Shown: one piece after another, positions 7,529 through 14,441 of the stretch
How the letters are laid out: every line of letters starts with the position of its first letter
How positions within the stretch are numbered: position 1 is the first letter of the stretch
Program-made: the position numbers and the translations under genes
Virus record (IMG/VR): IMGVR_UViG_3300031919_000001
Location: 1 to 20,071 of that record
DNA from: a virus
Reading direction: 5' to 3' (one strand)
DNA: 20,071 bases
The notes under the pieces: model-generated
Seen by the model: only the letters and a program-made list of their open reading frames with translations
Told to the model about the DNA's origin: nothing
Database searches by the model: none

Positions 7529-8791
7529 TTAATCAATAACTAGTCCTATACTATAAACAGTAGAATCAATATTTGGAGTAAAAGTAGCATCTACTGTTCC
7601 ATCTACATTTAATATAGCTAATCTATTTAATGCTACTCCATCAATATCTGTAAAAGCCCCACCAACTACTAATTTATTGTTAGCCATTTCTACTACAGTT
7701 ACAGAACTATAGTTTATATTAGGATTAAAATCAGTATCTAGTACCCATTCTGAGCTAAATTTTGCGATATGGTTTCTAGTTACCCCATTAACAGTTGTAA
7801 ACATACCACTAATTATAAACTCCCCACTATCTAATACAATTATCTCTGACACACCTGCATCTAAATAAAGATTAAAACTCGTATCTAATGTCCCATCTGA
7901 AAATAATCTAACGATATAGGTTCGATCTACTCCATTTATGTTCGTAAATCCTCCTCCAAGTATAATGTCTCCATTAGATAGAGTCACAATAGCACTAGCA
8001 TACGTATTTTCGCCTGCACCTAAAATAGTATTGAAACTCGTATCTATTGCTCCAGTTACTTCAAGTCTAGCAATGTGTTGTTTTGCAACTCCTCCTACTG
8101 TATCAAAATTTCCACTAATTATTATCTTATCATCACTTTGAATAGCTACAGTTCTTACAGTCTCATTAGCGTTTGGGTTAAAATCTATATCAACTGTATC
8201 ATCAAGGTTAAATCTAGCTATAGCATTCCGTGTAATTCCTCCAACAGTCACAAAGCCTCCAACAATTATTAGTTTGCCGTCAGTTTGTAATATTACCTTT
8301 TCAACAAAGTTACTAACTATTACATTAAAATCCTCATCTAAACTTCCATCAGAGTTTATTCTAGCTAGTCTATATCGAGAGACTTCATTGACCGTTAGTT
8401 TAGTAAACGCCCCGCCAATCCATATTTTTCCATCGTCTCGAATAAGCATATCATAGACATAACTATTTGGATAAGGCAAAAAGCTTTCATCTAGAATTCC
8501 TGTATCATCTAACTTAGCCATTCGATAAGTCAATACTGAATTGCAAGTATAAAATCCTCCACCTATAATTATAGATTCAGAAGGAGGAGGAGGAGGAGAA
8601 GGAGTCGGTACATAGTCTTTATGCCAGTAACCACAAGGTGTATGAGTAGGAGTTATAGGTTTGTTACCCTGTCCAGCATCTTTCCAAACAGGGTTAGTTA
8701 TTGTGGCTAACTTATCCCCTTCGTTAGAAATAGTCTTATTCACAACTGGAATAATTTTAAATGGTGCTTGCGCTGTTTTCCAATCTGCCAT
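7529..8791 (-). CDS. Seven-bladed Delta-60-repeat (DUF5122-like) propeller protein, probable tail fibre/adsorption protein
   Basis: The start chosen is ATG at 8791 (MADWKTAQAP...), which overlaps the previous stop as TAATG; an in-frame ATG at 8800 is possible. The protein is 420 aa. Residues 1-60 are a small N-terminal part, probably for virion attachment, followed by a proline hinge (TPSPPPPPS, residues 63-71). The rest is seven repeats of 49-53 residues. Each has a (G/S)Gx(F) turn (at residues 77, 126, 177, 226, 279, 328 and 377), then often NGV.RN.IAR, then DGTLD.SFNP. This is the Delta-60/DUF5122 pattern, which folds as a beta-propeller. The final VYSIGLVID could close the ring with blade one. 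Binding of a surface glycan or protein is inferred from domain type and place. Confidence 0.82.
   Translation of the reverse strand: MADWKTAQAPFKIIPVVNKTISNEGDKLATITNPVWKDAGQGNKPITPTHTPCGYWHKDYVPTPSPPPPPSESIIIGGGFYTCNSVLTYRMAKLDDTGILDESFLPYPNSYVYDMLIRDDGKIWIGGAFTKLTVNEVSRYRLARINSDGSLDEDFNVIVSNFVEKVILQTDGKLIIVGGFVTVGGITRNAIARFNLDDTVDIDFNPNANETVRTVAIQSDDKIIISGNFDTVGGVAKQHIARLEVTGAIDTSFNTILGAGENTYASAIVTLSNGDIILGGGFTNINGVDRTYIVRLFSDGTLDTSFNLYLDAGVSEIIVLDSGEFIISGMFTTVNGVTRNHIAKFSSEWVLDTDFNPNINYSSVTVVEMANNKLVVGGAFTDIDGVALNRLAILNVDGTVDATFTPNIDSTVYSIGLVID
8582..8596 (+). repeat. Five AGG triplets encoding the Pro hinge of the propeller protein
   Basis: The plus strand has five consecutive AGG units; on the coding (minus) strand these are CCT codons for residues 66-70 of the propeller protein. 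Slippage here would change hinge length in whole codons and would not shift the frame. Confidence 0.85.
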
Positions 8792-9330
8792 TACACCCAT
8801 CCACCTAACTGACTCAAAGTTAAATCAAAAACACTTGCATTAATCGAAAGACCTATACCTGGAACATCTGCATCTGGAGCTCCAATAACTACCTGCCCAT
8901 TATAATTCAAAATACTATTTGCCGTAGGCAAGTCAGTCGTTACACTATACACTCCAGTAGCTTCATCCCTAACTACAGCAACAGCACCATTACTTAAGTA
9001 AACATAATTATAAAAATCTACTGCAGACCAAGTAGAACCCGCAGTAGTTGTTAACTTCAGTACTAATGCTCCGCCTACCCATTCATAGATCTTAGTACCA
9101 CTACAAACAAGAATTAAATTTACGAACACAAAAAGCTGGGGAAAAGGAAAGGCATCAGTAATATCACCTGTATCCATTCTCGTAAGCTCGTCGATTGCTG
9201 CCAGTACACCATCACGCCCGACAGCTCCCTTGGATTCTACAAGGTATTTCGCATCACGAGGAGCTCGTTTTGAAGCTCTAAGTCCTCTTGCGAGTTGATC
9301 AGAGGTTATAGTGAAAGTAAATTCAGCCAT
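8791..9330 (-). CDS. N-terminal half of a gp10-like tail-hub protein
   Basis: 179 aa, start ATG 9330, overlapping the upstream stop as TAATG. Blocks that resemble the beginning of gp10-type hub proteins include RDAKYLVESKGAVGRDGVL (residues 26-44), FPFPQLFVF, CSGTKIYEW, TWSAVDFYNYVYLSNG (100-115) and NYNGQVVIGAP (142-152). An intact hub would continue after this last block into a segment like YFVSSVKENWIKWSEIG, but here the protein stops at residue 179. That missing continuation is found in the gene at 4907-6142. The last 17 residues (INASVFDLTLSQLGGWV) resemble the repeat present in that other half. The two matching parts sum to roughly 430-450 residues, close to the ~470 residues of P22 gp10. 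Whether the halves assemble together is inferred. Confidence 0.7.
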   Translation of the reverse strand: MAEFTFTITSDQLARGLRASKRAPRDAKYLVESKGAVGRDGVLAAIDELTRMDTGDITDAFPFPQLFVFVNLILVCSGTKIYEWVGGALVLKLTTTAGSTWSAVDFYNYVYLSNGAVAVVRDEATGVYSVTTDLPTANSILNYNGQVVIGAPDADVPGIGLSINASVFDLTLSQLGGWV

Positions 9331-9686
9331 TAAAGAACTCCATTATTCGTAGAATCAAAATCTTTAAACTCTTTTGGCATAACTTTAGGCTCAGTAGTTA
9401 TATCTACATCCTGCATAATTACCAACCTTCGCTCAATCTCCGGAACAGCTTTATCTAAGATTTCTTCGTACTCTAACAGTGGATTCTTTCCTTCAATCAT
9501 CTCCACTACACTTTGAACAACATCCTTCTTTCCTTTAAACTCAGGATGAGCTGTGTAAAACGCTGTATTAATCTTATGTAATGCTGCATGATTTGCCAGT
9601 AAATTCCCGATTACCTCGGGGATCATAAGTAACGTCTTTTCTACTGCGGCATTTATAATTTCATTTCTTTCACTTTCAGTAATCAT
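9330..9686 (-). CDS. Conserved small phage protein of unknown function, 118 aa
   Basis: Start ATG 9686 follows a GAGAGGATGTT-type site. The protein is mostly helical and acidic. Blocks include FYTAHPEFKGKKDVVQSVVE, IEGKNPLLEYEEILDKAVPEIERR and a C-terminal STNNGVL. I recall small proteins of this type sitting beside hub or head-completion genes in other podophages but cannot name a function. It lies between the gp4-like gene (10 bases away) and the hub N-terminal half (TAATG overlap), which makes a small connector or assembly factor a reasonable guess. There is no membrane segment and no signal peptide. Confidence 0.75.
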   Translation of the reverse strand: MITESERNEIINAAVEKTLLMIPEVIGNLLANHAALHKINTAFYTAHPEFKGKKDVVQSVVEMIEGKNPLLEYEEILDKAVPEIERRLVIMQDVDITTEPKVMPKEFKDFDSTNNGVL

Positions 9687-9696
9687 AACATCCTCT

Positions 9697-10416
9697 CTAT
9701 CTATAACTATCTGAATTTATTGAGTATCCTGCTCCATAAGGACCACTTGCTGGAACATGCATATAAACTGGTTCAACCTTCAGCGAAGAATTAAGTATAA
9801 CCATATCATCATAAGAAGACTTTGCTATTGCAGCAACCTCGGTAAATACTGCTCTTCCATACTCAGGAGACAAACGAACAGCTAAATTAAATATCATTGG
9901 CTCTTCATAATAACTAGGAAATACTAACGTATCAGTAGTAAGACCGAATGAACCTGTTTCAACAAAGGGTTTAAAACTGTTAAGGTAAAGTACCTCTGCT
10001 GCATCAGGTACTGGCCAAAGATAAATGTTAGCTAATGGAAAAGTAGGATGAAAAAATAAAACTGTTGGTCGACCAGTAGTTTCCTTACTAATTATACCTT
10101 GATACTTACTCTCCGAGATAATATCTACTGGGTGTGTAATTCCACTACTGTCAAGAATATATGCACCAAGAACTTGGTTAGGTCTGACAGTAGTAATATC
10201 CCCACCAGATCCCCAAGTATAAACTGCAGTACCTGATTCAAGTGTAACACTTTCCTTCACAGATGCAAAGACACGATTGCTCAAAGCTCCCCAAGATCGT
10301 AACATGCTCTGAAAAGCAGAAAGAGCTTCTGTCTGTCTAACAGTCTCAATAGTTTCTCCGCTACTTAAAGCTCCAATCTTCCGAAGGCTTGCACTTAACA
10401 ATTCTGACACTAACAT
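9697..10416 (-). CDS. P22 gp4-like head-completion/tail accessory protein
   Basis: 239 aa, start ATG 10416 after GAGGT. The protein begins with a helical segment (LLSASLRKIGALSSGE) typical of head-tail adaptor proteins and continues with QTEALSAFQSMLRSWG. The block RPTVLFFHP (residues 116-124) followed by IYLWPVP (131-137) is characteristic of the P22 gp4 (tail accessory factor) group as I recall it. The C-terminal part has FPSYYEEPMIFNLAVRLSPEYGR. In P22, gp4 binds the portal vertex after packaging and forms the platform for gp10. Its position just before the hub gene, as in P22, supports the call. Unlike P22 gp4, I have no evidence of a muramidase activity here. Confidence 0.8.
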   Translation of the reverse strand: MLVSELLSASLRKIGALSSGETIETVRQTEALSAFQSMLRSWGALSNRVFASVKESVTLESGTAVYTWGSGGDITTVRPNQVLGAYILDSSGITHPVDIISESKYQGIISKETTGRPTVLFFHPTFPLANIYLWPVPDAAEVLYLNSFKPFVETGSFGLTTDTLVFPSYYEEPMIFNLAVRLSPEYGRAVFTEVAAIAKSSYDDMVILNSSLKVEPVYMHVPASGPYGAGYSINSDSYR

Positions 10417-10444
10417 TTATCTTACCTCACACATTTACAGAAAG

Positions 10445-10457
10445 GTCAAATATTGAC
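10445..10457. promoter_or_regulatory. Palindrome GTCAA-ATA-TTGAC within a recurring CAGAAAGGTCAA motif
   Basis: A perfect 5-bp inverted repeat lies in the 49-base gap before the gp4-like gene. The 12 bases at 10438-10449 are identical to 18978-18989 near the HNH gene, where they also belong to an inverted repeat. This could be an operator, a promoter element or a weak RNA hairpin. No clear -10 box follows. Confidence 0.35.
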
Positions 10458-10465
10458 TATTTACC

Positions 10466-10852
10466 TTAAAATAATGGTTTGATTTTAGTTTTTGTCTTTG
10501 CACTCTTTTTCACAGTATCAACTTTAACAGGCTCTGCTTTAGAAGGCTCAGACCCAGACTCAAACTCAAACTCAGGCTCAGGCTCAAACACTACTTCTTC
10601 CTCTTCCTCAACCTCAACCTTTTCATCTCCCTGATAAAGATGTTCATGTCCTGGCAGTAATGCACATTTACCAGGTTGATCAACCCAACCTTCTTCGACA
10701 AGTTTATCAAACTTAGATTGATCTCTAACAATTTGTCCCTCCGGATGATCTTTATGAAACATCCAAAGAGGAGCAAAATTATTAAGTATCTGAATTACAT
10801 CACTTTCAGTATAAACTTTACCAGCTCCTAATAATACATTATTTGCAGCCAT
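10466..10852 (-). CDS. Acidic-tailed small phage protein, 128 aa
   Basis: The start chosen is ATG at 10852 (MAANNVLLGAGKVY...), which overlaps the previous stop as TAATG and has AAGGAG upstream; a longer in-frame ORF to 10879 would overlap the previous gene further. Residues 1-75 look folded, with WMFHKDHPEGQIV and EEGWVDQPGKCALLPGHE. Residues 78-105 are a run of Glu, Val, Phe and Pro built from short repeated units (EPEPEFEFESGSEP). A basic Lys/Thr/Ser-rich tail ends the protein (KKSAKTKTKIKPLF). The acidic-then-basic tail suggests an assembly or binding role. I do not recognise the family. Confidence 0.75.
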   Translation of the reverse strand: MAANNVLLGAGKVYTESDVIQILNNFAPLWMFHKDHPEGQIVRDQSKFDKLVEEGWVDQPGKCALLPGHEHLYQGDEKVEVEEEEEVVFEPEPEFEFESGSEPSKAEPVKVDTVKKSAKTKTKIKPLF

Positions 10853-11157
10853 TACTTTTCTCCTTCCAAGACCTTCCATGCTTGACCAACAATCAGTGCA
10901 CCGTAAGCCTTACCAATAAGTTTCTTAAGTAGAGCAACTTCCTCTACTGTCATCTCAACAGGATCTGACTCAGCTTTAATCTTACTTGCCAATTCCCATC
11001 GCTTCATCTTTTCTTCTCCAGAGAGATTTTCCTCACCTTTGAATGTAGCAAACAACGCTTCAATAGCTACTCCACGTACTGTTGCAGGCTCATTTTTCAT
11101 ATCAGGAATAATTTCTCCGTCTAACGTAAACAATCCTTTTCCTAAATTTACTACCAT
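10852..11157 (-). CDS. Conserved small helical phage protein, 101 aa
   Basis: Start ATG 11157 is preceded by GAGGAGGAAGAG. The protein carries GKGLFTLDGEIIPD at the N-terminus, then ATVRGVAIEALFA, SGEEKMKRWELASKIK, and a C-terminal LIGKAYGALIVGQAW. The pattern VALLKKLIGKAYGALIVGQAW recurs in small hypothetical proteins encoded near phage coat genes, as I recall. The function is unknown to me. It is the first gene after the C(UUCG)G hairpin and so may be expressed at a different level from the coat and decoration genes upstream. Confidence 0.77.
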   Translation of the reverse strand: MVVNLGKGLFTLDGEIIPDMKNEPATVRGVAIEALFATFKGEENLSGEEKMKRWELASKIKAESDPVEMTVEEVALLKKLIGKAYGALIVGQAWKVLEGEK

Positions 11158-11180
11158 TTCTCTTCCTCCTCTTTTGTTGT

Positions 11181-11204
11181 GGAGGGGAACCGAAGCTCCC
11201 CTCC
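11181..11204 (-). terminator. Strong hairpin with UUCG tetraloop after the decoration gene
   Basis: In the minus-strand RNA the sequence reads GGAGGGGAGC-UUCG-GUUCCCCUCC. This is a 10-bp stem with a single G-U pair and a closed C(UUCG)G loop, one of the most stable tetraloops. It begins 20 bases after the stop of the gene at 11224-12144. The following bases are A-rich (ACAACAAAAG), without a U-tract, so it may stabilise or process the coat-gene mRNA, or attenuate transcription, more than act as a full terminator. Confidence 0.7.
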
Positions 11205-11223
11205 GAATTAATTAACTAGTGAC

Positions 11224-12144
11224 TTAATAAACTGTCCCTAAAGTCATTCGACGCCAATTAGCGTCTGCTATAGTATTAGTAGCTATGCAAGCATACATAT
11301 AAGTACCGTCTTGAGTTATCTCATTAGCTACTCCTACTGTTCCGTCTACCCCAGCAACCTCTGTACCAAGTGTTGCTGCATCAACAGAAGTATGAGTTCC
11401 TGCTTCCTCAAAAACAATCGAATTTCCAGCAACACCTTTAGTCCTTGCAGCAAATAACTGAGTTGTATCTGTATTTGTGGTCGCTATTACTGTTGGATGC
11501 ATAGCAGCACACTTGTAATCAGTATCAGGAACTCCTTCATGATTAACTGCTGCTTTTAAATTGTCAAGTGCTACAGCAGCAGAAACACCAATCAGAACTT
11601 CACCTTCAGTAGGAGTAAGTGATGATTTAAAAGTGTAAACCTTTGTATCAAGAGTTACAGTATCTCCGTCAATTGGGCTTATAGTATCTGATGTCAGCTT
11701 TCCAACAGCGGCAACAGCATTAATAGGAGTTTTATTTGTACTAGCCAACGAAGATGTAGCAGTCAATACAGTAAAAGAACCTACAGCTGGAGTAGTAGCT
11801 CCAACAGGAGTACTATCTACTCCACCAGTAATAACTGTATTAGGTGTAATAAGGATACTCGGTGTACCAGCTATAGTCAATAATGCAGCAGAATGGGTAA
11901 GTGTCATATTCCCATTATTAAAGTTAATCACCGCACCACTTGCGAGGAACAAGTCGCTCCACATAAGTACTGCAGTACCAAGTGCTGCTCCATCAGTGAC
12001 ATTAGGTGTAAAATCATTCTCCACCGTTAATCCACCTGATAAAGCAAGCATACCAGTAATACTTACTGCGCCAGAAAATGTAAGAGGATTCGGAATAGTT
12101 GCTTCTTCGGCAGCATTCTCAAATATTCTATCGAGGTACGCCAT
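11224..12144 (-). CDS. Head-fibre/capsid decoration-like protein, 306 aa
   Basis: Start ATG 12144 lies 7 bases after the coat stop and uses GGGGG, which overlaps that stop. The N-terminus (MAYLDRIFENAAEEATIP) is helical. Residues 20-95 are beta-rich with GAALGTAVLMWSDLFLASGAV and NFNNGNMTLTHSAALLTIAG, patterns seen in phage head fibres. A second part (about 145-275) has DGDTVTLDTKVYTFK, AAVALDNLKAAVNHEG, TDYKCAAMHPTVIATT and FAARTKGVAGNSIVFEE. This repeat-type domain is common in phage structural proteins. The C-terminus ends with TYMYACIATNTIADANWRR. Location immediately after coat supports a capsid surface protein. The call is from recalled patterns and context. Confidence 0.7.
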   Translation of the reverse strand: MAYLDRIFENAAEEATIPNPLTFSGAVSITGMLALSGGLTVENDFTPNVTDGAALGTAVLMWSDLFLASGAVINFNNGNMTLTHSAALLTIAGTPSILITPNTVITGGVDSTPVGATTPAVGSFTVLTATSSLASTNKTPINAVAAVGKLTSDTISPIDGDTVTLDTKVYTFKSSLTPTEGEVLIGVSAAVALDNLKAAVNHEGVPDTDYKCAAMHPTVIATTNTDTTQLFAARTKGVAGNSIVFEEAGTHTSVDAATLGTEVAGVDGTVGVANEITQDGTYMYACIATNTIADANWRRMTLGTVY

Positions 12145-12150
12145 ATTATT

Positions 12151-13350
12151 TTACCCCCATAGCCTTACTGCTAATTCAGGATAAAGCGTCTTCACTCCGT
12201 AGAGTATGTCCAGACGAATTATCTCTTCGTCAGCATCTATATCATACTGTTTGACTACACGAACACTAATTCCAGCTTCCTGATCAGTCTCTCTTGCACC
12301 CCAAACATTTGCAGGCATTTCAATAGGAACTGTTACCAGAGCAAAAGCATTAGGATGGAAGATCAGATTCTGCGCATATGCAGTACTTTCAGTACCTAAG
12401 AATGTTATAGCTGCATTTACAAGAGGATACGCACTAACAGTAGAGTAGGCATTAGTCGCACCATAAACAATACTCGGTGAAATTTTAATAGTCATCGTAG
12501 TATTACTTGTAGCATCCTCCGTAACTGTAAATCTACGAAGTACACCAGTACTTACACCTGACATTGGGTTAACTGCATAGACACCAGCAATAGTAAATAC
12601 GTCACCTACTTTAACGGTGTTGTTAGTAGCATCCCAACCCTTAGTAACAATTTCACTTGTCGGCGCACTTATCGTAGCATTCATCAATGGAGTTGCACCA
12701 GAAGTAAATGCTCCAGTCGTATGTCGAACAACATTCTGATCTGTATACAAATTCAGATTGGCAATCTGCCCAAGAAAACCTTTGGTCATAATACTATCTG
12801 CAACTTTTGCTGCAAAGGTTCCTTTCAAGCCATCAGCCAATGCCCAGTTCGCTGCCGGATTCAGAATAGCAACTCGCATATCATCCGGTACTGCTTCATC
12901 ATCAAGGATCTGCTGACCATCACCAAGAGACTTAAAGGTTGATGGAGTATTTCCAGGTGTACCTGTAGAATTATAAACATCATCATACAAGGCACAAAGA
13001 TCAGCATCCAATGTATTTGCAAGAGCATTAGTAGCAGGGGAAATATATCTCTTGCTGTATTCGTCAATCGTAAGGGTTAAGTCAACAGAACTAAACGCCC
13101 AAGAAACATGCGCCTGTGTTGACATTGTGATAGAGGTTGAAGGCTCGACAATATCTGTATTAACTCTTGCTTGAGCTTTCGTTGCTCTAAATTTATTCGG
13201 CGTACGAATAGTAATCGTTCCACCAACCTTAACGAACTCATTCTTATAAGCCGTATGGACGTGCCTAGCCATTGCCAAGTGATTCGTCACCTGCATCAAC
13301 GTTTCCTTAGCAATAATACTAGGATTTAATAGTGTATTACTGGTTGCCAT
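12151..13350 (-). CDS. Major capsid (coat) protein, P22 gp5 family
   Basis: 399 aa, start ATG 13350, with AAGGAG overlapping the stop of the scaffold-like gene. The N-terminus (NTLLNPSIIAKETLMQVTNH) followed by VHTAYKNEFVKVGGTITIRTP matches the P22 coat pattern, as do a central SSVDLTLTIDEYSKRYI and C-terminal blocks FHPNAFALVTVPIEMP, then GISVRVVKQYDIDAD and LDILYGVKTLYPELAVRL. P22 coat has 430 residues and an HK97 core fold with an inserted domain; the region around residues 220-300 here would hold such an insertion. It assembles the procapsid with the scaffold, then matures during packaging. Context between scaffold and decoration genes agrees. Confidence 0.9.
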   Translation of the reverse strand: MATSNTLLNPSIIAKETLMQVTNHLAMARHVHTAYKNEFVKVGGTITIRTPNKFRATKAQARVNTDIVEPSTSITMSTQAHVSWAFSSVDLTLTIDEYSKRYISPATNALANTLDADLCALYDDVYNSTGTPGNTPSTFKSLGDGQQILDDEAVPDDMRVAILNPAANWALADGLKGTFAAKVADSIMTKGFLGQIANLNLYTDQNVVRHTTGAFTSGATPLMNATISAPTSEIVTKGWDATNNTVKVGDVFTIAGVYAVNPMSGVSTGVLRRFTVTEDATSNTTMTIKISPSIVYGATNAYSTVSAYPLVNAAITFLGTESTAYAQNLIFHPNAFALVTVPIEMPANVWGARETDQEAGISVRVVKQYDIDADEEIIRLDILYGVKTLYPELAVRLWG

Positions 13351-13356
13351 ATCTTG

Positions 13357-14385
13357 TTACTCCTTTTTAGATTCTCGCCAAACTCTATATTCCTTTGGAG
13401 ACATATCAGATGGGTCTTTCTCTGTTACACCTGTAGCTTTTACAGGAACTATAGGCTCTGGCGTCTTTGTTATTTTTTTCTTCTTTGGAGTTACAATTAC
13501 AGTTTTGCCATCAGGAGTTAATACTCCTCCTTCACTCGACGCATTTGGTTTAGGAATGTCTGCTTCTAACTCCACCTCTAACTTCCCAATTTCTCTCGCA
13601 ACTTTTATTGCTGATAATTCTCCAAACATCGCAGCTTTATCAGGATGCTGACCAAGATGATACAAAATTTCATCAGCTATTTCTGACAGAAGTATTGCTT
13701 CAATCATATTCTCTGTAAGTATAAGATTCTTGTCAAAGACAAGAGTATCATAATCCTCATACTTATCACGTCCTCGATTAGCAATACTTTCTATTTCTTC
13801 TTCAATGTCATCAATAACTTGTTTATCCTTCGCTTCGTCAGTCTCCGTAGAAACATCAATTTGCTGTACTCTTAATGCTTCTTTAACTTTCCAATCAGTC
13901 AATGCCTCAAGATAATCAGACGTATCTTCAAAATCCTCAGCAACAGGTTTCCCTTCTGTTGGAATAGTTCGTTTAAGTTTTCTCAATTCTTCTTCTGCGG
14001 CGAGACGTTTTGTTCGCTGGTAGTCTCGATCTCTTTCTGCTGAACGAAACTTTTTAGTAAGTTTTCCAATTCGTTTTTCTATTGGGTCACTATTCTTAGT
14101 TTCATTAGGTATTATAACTTTTTCTTCTTCTTTCTTTTCCTCTTTTGTTTCTCCTTCTGCAACAGCTGTAGTTTCAGTTGTTTCTTTCTCTTCTTTTTTC
14201 TCTGCTGTTTTATCTTCTTTCTCTCCATCTACAGTAGTTGTTTCTTTTTCTTCTTCCAACTCATCTGTCGCAGTCTTAATAGGTGTAGTAGAATCAACAG
14301 ACATTAAGTTTGCATTGTCAACTCCATTTATTACACCATCAACTGATATCTCTACTTTCTTTACTTCATCCAATGTCTTTAACAT
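13357..14385 (-). CDS. Scaffolding-type protein, 342 aa
   Basis: Start ATG 14385, with AGGAGG 9 bases upstream inside a potential hairpin. The protein is highly charged and largely helical or disordered. Residues 35-100 are a Glu/Lys/Thr-rich repeat-like stretch. Residues 104-140 hold a basic coiled-coil (KRIGKLTKKFRSAERDRDYQ), and residues 180-250 contain long acidic helices. The C-terminus is a basic tail (DMSPKEYRVWRESKKE, 327-342). Placement directly before coat, size, charge and a basic C-terminal helix fit phage scaffolds; in P22 the basic C-terminal helix-loop-helix of gp8 binds coat. Similar proteins are often annotated only as hypothetical. A similar tail also ends the protein at 14442-14804. 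Confidence 0.75.
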   Translation of the reverse strand: MLKTLDEVKKVEISVDGVINGVDNANLMSVDSTTPIKTATDELEEEKETTTVDGEKEDKTAEKKEEKETTETTAVAEGETKEEKKEEEKVIIPNETKNSDPIEKRIGKLTKKFRSAERDRDYQRTKRLAAEEELRKLKRTIPTEGKPVAEDFEDTSDYLEALTDWKVKEALRVQQIDVSTETDEAKDKQVIDDIEEEIESIANRGRDKYEDYDTLVFDKNLILTENMIEAILLSEIADEILYHLGQHPDKAAMFGELSAIKVAREIGKLEVELEADIPKPNASSEGGVLTPDGKTVIVTPKKKKITKTPEPIVPVKATGVTEKDPSDMSPKEYRVWRESKKE

Positions 14386-14389
14386 AATG

Positions 14390-14433
14390 CAAGTCCTCCT
14401 AAGACTTGTTGCCTGGAAATTGTCCAGTCAAGT
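14390..14433 (-). promoter_or_regulatory. Bistable leader around the scaffold Shine-Dalgarno site
   Basis: On the minus strand the leader reads ACTTG (14433-14429), a small hairpin CTGGA-CAATT-TCCAG (14427-14413), CAAGTC (14408-14403), TTAGGAG, and GACTTG (14395-14390). The middle arm can pair with the upstream ACTTG or with the downstream GACTTG. In the second case the SD sits in a 7-base loop of a 6-bp stem. This gives two mutually exclusive states for the ribosome site of the scaffold gene. Confidence 0.5.
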
Positions 14434-14441
14434 AAATTAAA

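Noticed and set aside
10591-10776. Overlapping 61-codon minus-strand frame inside the acidic-tailed protein gene
   Set aside because: It is fully inside another gene in a different frame and has a low-complexity Arg/Lys end that results from the Glu-rich repeat of the real gene.
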